DNA from: Anaerolineae bacterium
GTDB taxonomy: Bacteria > Chloroflexota > Anaerolineae > 4572-78 > J111
DNA: 35,765 bases
Direction: 5' to 3'
NCBI GenBank assembly: GCA_016926805.1
Contig: JAFGNV010000174.1
Coordinates: 1-35,765, forward strand
The translations under genes and the position numbers were made by a program. The notes below the pieces were generated by a model that worked only from the letters and a program-made list of their open reading frames with translations, was not told where the DNA came from and ran no database searches. Of this stretch, positions 17,358-25,189 are shown one piece after another. The first letter of the stretch is position 1, and every line of letters begins with the position of its first letter.

Positions 17358-18103
17358 CCAGAGCTGAATCCTTTAACAAGGCCGACGAGCGGGGCGTGCC
17401 CAGCCTGGTCTGGCGGGCCGGGCAGGACCGTCGTCTGGCGATGATCAAAGAAGCAGCCGGGCCATGTCTCTTGCCGGATAGCCGGGTGTTGGTGGATGGT
17501 TGCGGCGTGGGTTTGTATGTGCGGGCTTTGCGAAAATTCACCCCGCACGTGATTGGCCTGGATATAGAACCGGAGCGGGTGGCCGAAAGCTATCTTCATT
17601 CCCCTCTCGTTAATGTGGCTGCCGGGGAATACCTGCCCTATTCGGCTAATTCTTTTGACTTGATCCTGAGCCACGAGGTAATTGAACACGTCCAAAACGA
17701 TACCCTCTGCGTGGCCGAGATGGTGCGGGTGCTCAAACTGGGCGGGCGAGCGGTCATCTTTTGCCCCAACCGGCTTTATCCGTTTGAAACACACGGGCAT
17801 TACTGGGGCGGTGAATATCATTTTGGCAACACCCCGCTCATCAATTATTTGCCGAATCGGTGGCGGAACAAACTCGCCCCGCACGTGCGCGCGTACACTC
17901 GTAGCGATCTAAAACGACTCATCGCCGAGCTGCCGGTGACGGTGGTGGCTCACACCCAGATCTATCCAGGCTATGATAACCTTGTGGCTCGCCATCCGGT
18001 CCTGGGGTGGGTGTTGCAGCGCGTCACCTATGCCCTGGAAAACACTCCCTTGCGTGTTTTTGGTCTGTCGCATGTGCTGGTGATGGAGAAAAGCCAGTCG
18101 TGA
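17354..18103 (+). CDS. Class I SAM-dependent methyltransferase
   Basis: This 249-residue protein has a Rossmann methyltransferase core. Motif I is VLVDGCGVGLYVRAL (about 46-60), an acidic residue follows in VIGLDIEPERV, and then SANSFDLILSHEVIEHV and the post-motif VLKLGGRAVIFCPN. This pattern belongs to the Methyltransf_11/25 type. The C-terminal part (HYWGGEYHFGNTP, YTRSDLKRLIAELPVTVV) is typical of small-molecule or glycan methyltransferases of the UbiG-like group. The start codon overlaps the stop of menG by four bases (ATGA), so the two proteins are probably made together. The shared operon hints at a lipid or quinone substrate, but the substrate cannot be read from the sequence. Confidence 0.85.
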   Translation: MTRAESFNKADERGVPSLVWRAGQDRRLAMIKEAAGPCLLPDSRVLVDGCGVGLYVRALRKFTPHVIGLDIEPERVAESYLHSPLVNVAAGEYLPYSANSFDLILSHEVIEHVQNDTLCVAEMVRVLKLGGRAVIFCPNRLYPFETHGHYWGGEYHFGNTPLINYLPNRWRNKLAPHVRAYTRSDLKRLIAELPVTVVAHTQIYPGYDNLVARHPVLGWVLQRVTYALENTPLRVFGLSHVLVMEKSQS

Positions 18104-18204
18104 TTGAAAACACTCAGATAAAAATGGTTACCTCTTGCAACAGTCTCCGGTAAACAAAAATTTTATCATTCTGTTTCAATGAGTCACGTTACTGCGGCCA
18201 CTCA

Positions 18205-18852
18205 TCATTTCACCCCTAATAGATTCTTGACCACCCCCACGGCTTCATTGGCATTTTCAGCGTAGGCGTCGGCGCCAATGGTCTGCGCCCACTCGGGACT
18301 GGCCGGTGCACCGCCAATGATAACCTTGACCCGTTGGCGCAAACCAGCGTGCTGCAAGGCCTCGATCACGGCCTGTTGGTTGCGCATGGTGGTGGTCAAC
18401 AGTGCGGAAAGACCGATCACGTCGGCGCCGGTTTCCTGCACGCGTTCAACAAACCGACTGGCGGGTACATCAACACCCAGATCGTGCACCTGTAAACCCG
18501 ATGCACTCAGCATCGTGGCAACCAAGTTTTTGCCAATCTCGTGGATATCGCCCGCCACCGTGCCAATGACGACGACCCCGGCAAGCTGTCGTTGCTCCTG
18601 GCGTTCGATGAGTGCTGGCTCCAACACGGCCATCGCTTCTTGCATGGCTTTGGCCGCCATCATCAAATCTGGAATAAAAGACTCGCCACATTCAAACTGG
18701 TTGCCAACAACTTGCATACCGGGCGTGAGGGCCTGCTCGATGACGGTCAGTGGGGCGACCCCTGCTACCAACGCTTGTTTGGCCAACTCTCTCGCCCGGT
18801 CGGGATCTCCGGCAATAATGGCTTGTTGTAAGTGGTGCAGAATTTCATCCAT
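18205..18852 (-). CDS. Corrinoid (B12-binding) methyltransferase protein, MttC/MtbC family
   Basis: This 215-residue cobalamin-carrying protein shuttles a methyl group from an MttB-type methyltransferase to a downstream acceptor enzyme. An N-terminal helical cap domain (about 1-85, ALTPGMQVVGNQFECGESFIPDLMMAA) precedes the Rossmann B12-binding domain. The base-off motif DIHEIGKN carries lower-ligand His104. LSALLTTTM and IIGGAPAS are further family motifs. The start was set at the ATG at 18852 because AAGGAG lies just upstream. A further ATG at 18882 overlaps the end of the preceding methyltransferase gene and has no such site. It is the last gene of the hydroxylase/methyltransferase operon. 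No acceptor methyltransferase or corrinoid activase (RamA type) is in the window. Confidence 0.92.
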   Translation of the reverse strand: MDEILHHLQQAIIAGDPDRARELAKQALVAGVAPLTVIEQALTPGMQVVGNQFECGESFIPDLMMAAKAMQEAMAVLEPALIERQEQRQLAGVVVIGTVAGDIHEIGKNLVATMLSASGLQVHDLGVDVPASRFVERVQETGADVIGLSALLTTTMRNQQAVIEALQHAGLRQRVKVIIGGAPASPEWAQTIGADAYAENANEAVGVVKNLLGVK

Positions 18853-18874
18853 AGATGACTCCTTGTTTTGTTTG

Positions 18875-20338
18875 TTACTCATGGTCAGGCAGGCGGTCCA
18901 TACCCGCAGCCCGGGCTGCCTGCCGGGTGATGGTTTCTAGTTCACGCACCACCTCAGCCGGGAGTTCCGTGGGTTTATAAGCCGAAATAATCTCCTCGAC
19001 CCGCCGGTGGGCACGTTCGGTGGTATCCAGGCTGCCCTTGGCTTCCCAGTTTCGTTGGAAATCTCGATCTACCACAGGACTGGGGATATATAACTCTTGG
19101 CGGAACCAGCGGCGAGTGTGGGGCGTGGTCAAAAAATCACCGCTGTGCCCCACCTGGCGCATAATTTCCAGCGCCAACGGGGTTTCGCGTTCCGCAATCC
19201 CGGCGACCAGGCGTTTGGCCATGGCCGCAATCTCGGCGTCAATCACCAATTTTTCCAGGCTGAAACAACTCTCAAAGTTGAGCATGCCAGGGCCGGAGAT
19301 CATGTTGATGCCCGCCAGCGTACCTAACATGGCACCGGTGGCCGATTCAAAGCCGCATTGGGTATCCACAATCTTGGCATCAGACATCCCCAGGTAAGCA
19401 TGGGTCGGTAGACCAAGATACTTGCCCACCTCGGCGTAAGCACAGTCGATCATGATTGTCTCGATAGCGCCCATTGGGGTGGTACCGGTGCGCATGTCAA
19501 AGGCCGCGGGCGAGCCGCCCCAAACGATCGGCGCGCCGGGGTTGACCAGTTGGTGAATGGTAACCCCGCTCAAGTTCTCGGCAGTGTGCTGGACAATAGC
19601 GCCTAACAGGGTTGCTGGAGCGGTGGCTCCAGTCAGGGGCATGCTTACCAGTTCGGCGGGTACCCGATACTGGGCGCAGTCCATCAGATTTTCGCAGGTG
19701 ATGTCGGACCACAGCAGTGGCGGCGAGGGGCAGACATCGAACACGGCCCGGGGCTTTTCGGCCAGTGCCTCCTCACTGCCGGCCACCGCTACCAGCAAAT
19801 CTTTCATTACACTCCAGGTCTTAATAGCAAACGCGCCGGTGACAATTGGCTTGCGACTATAGAGAAGCAGTAGGTAAAGCCGGTATAAATCACCGATTTC
19901 TTGCGCCACATCGGTGCAAACCAGGGAGGTGGCTACCGCGTCCAGCGCGTCCAGGCCGTCGGTCAGCCGGGCAAAGCGCACGCCATCGGCCGTGACCGGC
20001 TGGCGCACGTGTTTGACCCCGTGATCGAGAATCTCTATCGCGGCTGAACCAGGATCAAAATGCACGTCGTCACTGCCGTAGTGCACCGTTGGCTGGCCAT
20101 CGGCGTCGTAAAGATGAAATGATGAGGGAGCCGTTTCAACGGCCCGGCGGGCTATCTCGGCCGGAATGCGGGCGACCCGAGATTCAAAATCTACGGTTGC
20201 ACCATGCTCAACTAAAAGGTGTAAAGCACGGTCGGAATGGACGCGCACGCCGGGGTCGACCAACAGGTCATAGGCCTCGCTGACAACGCGCTCGATAGTT
20301 TCTTGAGAGAGAAATTGGATACGTGGTCGGATATGCAT
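18875..20338 (-). CDS. Non-pyrrolysine MttB-family corrinoid methyltransferase
   Basis: This 487-residue barrel protein of the trimethylamine methyltransferase (MttB) superfamily should demethylate a quaternary or tertiary amine and pass the methyl group to the adjacent corrinoid protein. Family motifs are RIQFLSQETIERVVSEAYDLLVDPGVRVH at the N-terminus, DVHFDPGSAAIEILD, GATAPATLLGAIVQH and YLGMSDAKIVDTQCGFES. The reading frame has no internal TAG, so it is of the non-pyrrolysine type related to MtgB, MtpB and MtcB, which act on glycine betaine, proline betaine or carnitine. The true substrate here is unknown. A GAGGAG ribosome binding site lies 6-7 nt before the ATG. It follows a molybdenum-hydroxylase FAD subunit by 30 bp and precedes the corrinoid gene by 22 bp. 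Confidence 0.92.
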   Translation of the reverse strand: MHIRPRIQFLSQETIERVVSEAYDLLVDPGVRVHSDRALHLLVEHGATVDFESRVARIPAEIARRAVETAPSSFHLYDADGQPTVHYGSDDVHFDPGSAAIEILDHGVKHVRQPVTADGVRFARLTDGLDALDAVATSLVCTDVAQEIGDLYRLYLLLLYSRKPIVTGAFAIKTWSVMKDLLVAVAGSEEALAEKPRAVFDVCPSPPLLWSDITCENLMDCAQYRVPAELVSMPLTGATAPATLLGAIVQHTAENLSGVTIHQLVNPGAPIVWGGSPAAFDMRTGTTPMGAIETIMIDCAYAEVGKYLGLPTHAYLGMSDAKIVDTQCGFESATGAMLGTLAGINMISGPGMLNFESCFSLEKLVIDAEIAAMAKRLVAGIAERETPLALEIMRQVGHSGDFLTTPHTRRWFRQELYIPSPVVDRDFQRNWEAKGSLDTTERAHRRVEEIISAYKPTELPAEVVRELETITRQAARAAGMDRLPDHE

Positions 20339-20368
20339 CTTCTCCTCATCTTTGTTAGTGGTAGATTG

Positions 20369-21274
20369 TTATATTTCCACGCCCTCGGGCACGGCTTGGC
20401 CGGTGATGGCTCGTTCGGTGGCCCTGGCCAGGGTTTTGGGGAGTTGAACGCGGATCATCTCGGCGCGGTATTCGGCGGTGGCGCGGTGGTGGCTGGCGCG
20501 GAGGTGGACTTCGGCCAGGGCGACTTCGGCAGCAGCGGCGAACATGTCGGGCGTGGCTGGTTTGCCGGTAAGAAAGGTCATCGTTTGCCTGGCGACAAAG
20601 GGAGTGGGTCCCGCCGGGCCAATAGTGATGCGGGCCGACGTAATGGCACCAGTCTTGACCTTCAGGCGGGCGGCCATACCGATGATGGGCAGGGCGACGC
20701 CTTGCGGCCGCATGACCCGCCGGAAGGCCGATCCCTCGCCAGGGCCGGTAGACTGGAAACGAAGACGGGCAATCATGGCCCGGGTGGGGTCGATGGTGCT
20801 CCGGCCTGGCCCCACAAAGATCTCTGCCATAGATTGCCAGGATAGACCCTCAGCCGAGGCCACCTGCACCTCGCCGCCCAGGGCCAGCAGGCTGATAGTG
20901 CCGTCGCCAGCGGGCAGGGCGTGGGCTACATTGCCGGCCAGCGTGCCCACGTTGCGCACCTGCGGCCCGCCAATCACGCCGCAACTTTCCACCAGACAGG
21001 TGCCATGCCGGACCATCCGCTCGTCGTTTACAATTTGGGTGTGGGTGACACCCGCGCCGATTACCAGGTAGCCGCCTGCTTCGTCAATCCGGTTCAGGCG
21101 GTCAATCCGGGTCACGTCAATCAGCGCCTCTACCGGTGGGCGATGCCCCTGTTGCATTTCCAGAATCAAATCGGTGCCGCCGCCAACCACGCGGGCCTGG
21201 CCGTTGTACCGGGCCAGTAAACTGAGGGCTTCATCGATAGAAGTGGGAATGTGGTAGTGTTTCCAATACGTCAT
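20369..21274 (-). CDS. FAD-binding subunit of molybdopterin dehydrogenase (CoxM/XdhB-type)
   Basis: This 301-residue flavoprotein is the middle-sized subunit of xanthine-dehydrogenase-family hydroxylases and carries electrons from the iron-sulfur centres to an acceptor. The first FAD motif is VVGGGTDLI (about 29-37); the second lies in GPQVRNVGTLAGNVAHALPAGDG (about 103-125). A C-terminal CO-dehydrogenase-flavoprotein domain (about 180-290) is present. The ATG at 21274 was preferred over a TTG four codons earlier; neither has a strong ribosome binding site. It is a second FAD subunit in the operon, because the first gene already contains a complete FAD domain. This suggests either two partner combinations or a second, specialised electron route. 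Confidence 0.9.
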   Translation of the reverse strand: MTYWKHYHIPTSIDEALSLLARYNGQARVVGGGTDLILEMQQGHRPPVEALIDVTRIDRLNRIDEAGGYLVIGAGVTHTQIVNDERMVRHGTCLVESCGVIGGPQVRNVGTLAGNVAHALPAGDGTISLLALGGEVQVASAEGLSWQSMAEIFVGPGRSTIDPTRAMIARLRFQSTGPGEGSAFRRVMRPQGVALPIIGMAARLKVKTGAITSARITIGPAGPTPFVARQTMTFLTGKPATPDMFAAAAEVALAEVHLRASHHRATAEYRAEMIRVQLPKTLARATERAITGQAVPEGVEI

Positions 21275-21345
21275 GACAAACGTCAAATTCTAAAATTCAA
21301 ATTGCACATCACCCAAAGCGCAACTTTCAACTTGACTGCTACTTG

Positions 21346-23577
21346 TTAAATTCTGCTTCTAACTTTACCCAGCCCCCGCAACACCCGTTCCGGCGTGAGA
21401 GGGAAATCATCAAACCAGATGCCGATGGCATCGAAGACGGCAGAGGCGATAACGGCAGCGTAGGGCAGGTAGGGTATCTCGGCCATGCCCCGCACGCCGT
21501 AGGGACCGTTGGGGTCTGGTTCTTCCACAATAATCGAGTCGACGCGTTGGGGAATGTCGTACACACCGGGGATGAGGTACGTGCTGAAGTTGGGGGTTAA
21601 AATCTCGCCTCGTTCCACCCGAAAATCTTCCAGCACGGCGTAACCGTGCGCCTGCACCACGGCCCCCTCAATTTGACCAACAATCTGGTCGGGGTTGATG
21701 GCTCTGCCCACGTCGTCGGCGCAAATCAGACGGTTAACCGTGATAAAGCCGGTTTCGGTATCGACGGTTACCTGGGCCATTTCAGCCACGTAGCCGTAGG
21801 CAAAGTTGGGCACGCTGTAGCCGGTTTTGGGGTCGAGATTGGTGGTTCGGGGGGCCAGCCAGGTGGCTTCGGCAATGGCCGGGCGTTCCTCGTTGCGCCA
21901 TTTGACCAGGGCAAACTCGGCGGCTTCTTTAACCGCATTCCCGGCCATAAAGGTCAGGCGGGAGGCGCTGGCGCTGCCGGAACTATCGGTGAAGGCGGTA
22001 TCGGACACTTCCAGTTGAATTTTTTCCAGTTCCACATCCAGGGTTTCTGCCGCAATCTGGGCCATCACGGTGTGGTGGCCTTGGCCCACATCGGCCCCGG
22101 CGATGCGCACAATGGCCTCCTTAATTTCGGTCTTGCCGCGCAGTTCGACCTCGGCCCAACTGTTTTCTTGATAGCCAAAGCTAAACCCGATGTTTTTGAA
22201 GCCCGCAACAAACCCCTGGCCTTTGGCCAGGCGGGGCAGCGTTTCGGGAAAGTCGGGGTTGTTTTCGCCGCGCGGGCCGCGAAAGTGCCAGTTAGATTTC
22301 CAGGCAACCTCGCGGATGACGGTTTCCAGATTGACCCCACCGGGGATGGTGGTGCCCACGGACAGCAGTTTGTCGTCGTCCAGAATATTTTTGAGCCGCA
22401 ATTCCACCGGGTCGCGCCCCATTTTTTCGGCCAGCTTGTTCATTTGCATTTCGGCGGCAAAGTGAGACTGGGGCGCACCAAATCCACGAAACGCGCCCCC
22501 TACGGGATTGTTGGTGTACACAGCGTAGGCATCTACCTTGATGTTAGGGATTTCGTAAGGACCGGTGGCGGTGACCACGGCGTTGCCCAGCACCTTGTTA
22601 CTGGTGTACATATACGCGCCCGCGTCGCTGATGATTTCCACCTCTGCCGCCAGCAGCATGCCGTCCGACTTGGCCCCCCACTTGGCCTTGATGGTCATGG
22701 GGTGGCGCTTACAGTGACCAATAATGGATTCCTCGCGGGTCCAGATGATTTTGATGGGGCGGCGATTACCAATGCGTTCGTACAGGCGCAGCGCGGCCAG
22801 GGCCAGGATGATTTGCACGCTCATATCCTCGCGGCCGCCAAAGGCCCCGCCGATGGCGTCGTATACCACCCGAACTCTGTCCGACGGCAGGTCGAGGGCG
22901 TGGGCAATTTGCTGTTGGTCTTCCCAGGTCCACTGCCCGGCGCAGTGCACGGTGATGACACCCTTATCGTCGATGGAGGCGGTGCCGGCCTCCGGCTGCA
23001 AGTAGGCATGTTCCTGGAAGGGGGTATGGTAGATACCCTCGACCACCACATTGCACTGATCCCAGGCAGCCTCGGGGTCGCCTTTGCGGATTTTTTTGTA
23101 GTCGGCCACGTTGTGAAGCACGTTGGGATGCAATTGCGGCGCGCGGCCCGACATGGCGAATTCCGGATCGTCCACAAGGGGTAAATCCTCGTATTCTACT
23201 TTGATCAAATCTCTGGCCCGGGCAGCGATCTTTTCCGTTTCGGCAATTATCAGGGCCACTTGGTCGCCGACAAAGCGCACAATGTCACCGCCTTTTTTGT
23301 TGGACTCCGGCCCGCAGAGCACGGGCTGGTCCGGGATTTGCAGGCCGTATTGGTTGACCGGCACGTCTTTGGCCGTGAGCACGCCCAGCACGCCGGGCAG
23401 GGCTTCGGCCTCGCTCGTGTCAATGTTGACGACCCGCGCATGGGGCCGCCGGGCAAAGAGCACTTTCATCCACACTTCGTCTTCGTAGGTGCGATCGCCA
23501 GGGTACAGCGTTTGCCCCGTGACTTTGCCCAGGGCGTCCACCCGTTTGATGGATTTACCGATGTATTTGTTGGTCAT
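21346..23577 (-). CDS. Molybdopterin-binding large subunit, xanthine dehydrogenase family
   Basis: This 743-residue catalytic subunit binds the molybdenum cofactor and hydroxylates its substrate with water as the oxygen source. Recognisable parts are GKSIKRVDALGKVTGQTLYPGD at the N-terminus, FQEHAYLQPE, GGAFGGRED, the AFRGFGAPQSH loop, AGADVGQGHHT, and the C-terminal GVRGMAEIPYLP with the expected catalytic Glu700. The AFRGFGAPQ loop and lack of an AYRCSFR-type loop place it with xanthine/aldehyde-type hydroxylases and not with CO dehydrogenase. The ATG at 23577 was chosen because it aligns with the family's usual start and has AGGA upstream. Translation can extend to 23616, but that would overlap the preceding gene's end. 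Its substrate is not identifiable from the sequence. Confidence 0.93.
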   Translation of the reverse strand: MTNKYIGKSIKRVDALGKVTGQTLYPGDRTYEDEVWMKVLFARRPHARVVNIDTSEAEALPGVLGVLTAKDVPVNQYGLQIPDQPVLCGPESNKKGGDIVRFVGDQVALIIAETEKIAARARDLIKVEYEDLPLVDDPEFAMSGRAPQLHPNVLHNVADYKKIRKGDPEAAWDQCNVVVEGIYHTPFQEHAYLQPEAGTASIDDKGVITVHCAGQWTWEDQQQIAHALDLPSDRVRVVYDAIGGAFGGREDMSVQIILALAALRLYERIGNRRPIKIIWTREESIIGHCKRHPMTIKAKWGAKSDGMLLAAEVEIISDAGAYMYTSNKVLGNAVVTATGPYEIPNIKVDAYAVYTNNPVGGAFRGFGAPQSHFAAEMQMNKLAEKMGRDPVELRLKNILDDDKLLSVGTTIPGGVNLETVIREVAWKSNWHFRGPRGENNPDFPETLPRLAKGQGFVAGFKNIGFSFGYQENSWAEVELRGKTEIKEAIVRIAGADVGQGHHTVMAQIAAETLDVELEKIQLEVSDTAFTDSSGSASASRLTFMAGNAVKEAAEFALVKWRNEERPAIAEATWLAPRTTNLDPKTGYSVPNFAYGYVAEMAQVTVDTETGFITVNRLICADDVGRAINPDQIVGQIEGAVVQAHGYAVLEDFRVERGEILTPNFSTYLIPGVYDIPQRVDSIIVEEPDPNGPYGVRGMAEIPYLPYAAVIASAVFDAIGIWFDDFPLTPERVLRGLGKVRSRI

Positions 23578-23612
23578 AGGTTGGGTCCTGATTTTTGAAC
23601 AAGTTTTTCTTA

Positions 23613-25028
23613 TCACCCCTGTGCCGCTTTTTCCAGTGCCTGCAAAATCTTATAGTACCCTGTACAGCGGCACAGGTTGCCGGTGATGGCCTGTTTCAGT
23701 TCGTCGCGAGTGGGGCGCTGGCGTTCCGCCAACAGGGACGCACCACTCATAATGAAGCCGGGGGTGCAGTAACCGCATTGTACCGCACCCGCGTCGATAA
23801 AGGCTTGCTGCACCGGGTGGAGGTTGTCGCCATCGGCCAGTCCCTCGATGGTGATAATCTGGCTGCCGTGGGCGCGGGGCGCGGGCACCAGACAGCTCAT
23901 CACGGCAATGCCATCGAGAAAAACAGTGCACGCGCCACATTCACCCTCGGCGCAGCCTTCTTTGGTGCCAATCAGGCCCGCATCCTCGCGCAACATACGC
24001 AGCAGGGTTTTGTCGTTGGCCCCGTGGATGGTGGTCGGTATGCCGTTGATGTGGGTCACAATGGGTTCGTCGCCGGTTCTGGTGTGTACCAGGGCGCCGT
24101 CGTAGGAGGTGGGAAAATGGCCGTGGGTGTTGCCCCACAACATGATGGGCCGTGGCGGGATGGGGTCTCGTTCGGTGCCGTCGCACAGCGCTTGCAGGGC
24201 GTGGCGGGTCAGCACTTCGGCCATGTAACGCCGGTATTCCGCCGAGCCGCGGATGTCGCTGATGGGCATGATCGGCTGGGCGGCCAGTGATCCGGCCCGG
24301 GTGATGACCTCCGGGGTCAGTACCTTGCCGGTCAGGAAACGTTCGGCGTCTCTGGCCCGGATAATGGTGGGGGCCACGCTGCCCAGGGTAACGCGAGCCT
24401 GGGTCACGGTGTCGGCCAGCATGGTCAGTACTACGGCCACGTTCACCACGGAGATGGCCTGCGCTCGCCGCAAGCCCAGTTTCAGAAAGGTGCCGATTTG
24501 ATATCGTTCTATCGCCGGGAAGGCAATGTCAACCACCATTTCGTCCGGCTCCAACGCGGTCTGGCGCACGCCCAAAAAGAACTCTTCGAACGGTAGGGTG
24601 CGGCTGCCCCGCGTGCTCTGCAAGGTGACCTCCGCGCCCAACGCCCACAAAGGGGTGATGGTATCGTTGGCCGGGGAGGCTGTTACCAGATTTCCGGCCA
24701 CAGTACCACGATTGCGGATTTGCGGCGCGCCCACTTCCCAGCAGGCTTTGACCAGGGGATAGGCCCACTGATTGCAAATCTCCGAACCAACTACCTGATT
24801 GTGTGTAACCAGCGGCCCCAGGTGAATGACCTTATGTTCATCCTGGGTAATTGTCTCCAGGCTGGGGATGCGGGAAATATCAATGATCACCTGAGGCGAC
24901 CGCAGCCCCCGCTCCAACTCGATGAGCAAATCGGTGCCCCCGGCCATGAGGCGGGCATCGGTTTGATGCTTGGCCAAAAGTTCTAACGCTTCTTCAATGG
25001 TATGAGGAGTATGGTATACTTGCCACAT
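23613..25028 (-). CDS. Fused FAD-binding and [2Fe-2S] subunit of a molybdenum hydroxylase
   Basis: This 471-residue protein joins two subunits that are usually separate. The N-terminal FAD domain (about 1-295) has MAGGTDLL at 29-36 and GTVAGNLVTASPANDT at about 108-122. The C-terminal iron-sulfur part (about 320-471) has a plant-ferredoxin-type cluster, C359, C364, C367 and C379, in GCAEGECGACTVFLDG. A helical second-cluster domain carries C418 and C421 (CGYCTPG) and C453 and C455 (LCRCTGY). The order FAD then Fe-S is the reverse of eukaryotic xanthine dehydrogenase. The ATG at 25028 follows AGGAAG. It is the first gene of the operon behind a perfect promoter and a hairpin leader. Confidence 0.92.
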   Translation of the reverse strand: MWQVYHTPHTIEEALELLAKHQTDARLMAGGTDLLIELERGLRSPQVIIDISRIPSLETITQDEHKVIHLGPLVTHNQVVGSEICNQWAYPLVKACWEVGAPQIRNRGTVAGNLVTASPANDTITPLWALGAEVTLQSTRGSRTLPFEEFFLGVRQTALEPDEMVVDIAFPAIERYQIGTFLKLGLRRAQAISVVNVAVVLTMLADTVTQARVTLGSVAPTIIRARDAERFLTGKVLTPEVITRAGSLAAQPIMPISDIRGSAEYRRYMAEVLTRHALQALCDGTERDPIPPRPIMLWGNTHGHFPTSYDGALVHTRTGDEPIVTHINGIPTTIHGANDKTLLRMLREDAGLIGTKEGCAEGECGACTVFLDGIAVMSCLVPAPRAHGSQIITIEGLADGDNLHPVQQAFIDAGAVQCGYCTPGFIMSGASLLAERQRPTRDELKQAITGNLCRCTGYYKILQALEKAAQG

Positions 25029-25041
25029 AACTCGCTTCCTG

Positions 25042-25122
25042 CGTTGAGGTGATATTGCAAAAAGCCCCCTGGTGGCAGGGGGCAATTGGATGTCAGTTGT
25101 GGAAGCCCCGACGTTGAGGTGA
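25042..25122 (-). promoter_or_regulatory. Candidate switching leader with 11-bp direct repeats around a terminator
   Basis: TCACCTCAACG occurs twice in the leader (minus strand, 25122-25112 and 25052-25042), once on each side of the terminator. The segment GGGGCUUCC (25109-25101) could pair with the 5' arm of the terminator (GCCCC, 25083-25079). Alternatively it could pair with the ribosome-binding region GGAAGC (25039-25034). That gives mutually exclusive structures, as in an attenuator or riboswitch-like element. This was read by eye; no known RNA family was recognised. Confidence 0.4.
25064..25083 (-). terminator. Intrinsic terminator in the leader of the hydroxylase operon
   Basis: On the minus strand GCCCCCTG (25083-25076) pairs with CAGGGGGC (25071-25064) around a 4-nt loop, and five U residues follow (25063-25059). 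It lies between the operon's own promoter and its first start codon. It is therefore either an attenuator or a leaky terminator for the gene at 25190-25915. Confidence 0.8.
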
Positions 25123-25141
25123 AAAGTTGGTCACTGTCGGA

Positions 25142-25170
25142 ATTATAATGCTTACCGGCAGGGGTGTCAA
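25142..25170 (-). promoter_or_regulatory. Perfect-consensus promoter of the molybdenum hydroxylase/methyltransferase operon
   Basis: TTGACA (25165-25170) is separated by exactly 17 bp from TATAAT (25142-25147) on the minus strand. Initiation near 25135 gives a leader of about 107 nt to the ATG at 25028. Such a strong promoter followed by a terminator fits regulation at the level of elongation. Confidence 0.75.
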
Positions 25171-25189
25171 TAAATGATTGGAGCCGACT

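Noticed and set aside
18104..18204. Possible terminator between the second methyltransferase and the corrinoid gene
   Set aside because: Only an imperfect stem (GATAAAA/TTTTATC with weak inner pairing) was found, without a clear GC stem and T-run.
18875..20338. Pyrrolysine-containing MttB
   Set aside because: There is no in-frame TAG anywhere in the coding sequence, so it is the non-pyrrolysine type.
21646..23184. Long plus-strand reading frame (512 codons) opposite the molybdopterin subunit
   Set aside because: It mirrors a gene with clear family motifs, has a Gly/His-rich composition typical of antisense frames, and shows no ribosome binding site or domain.
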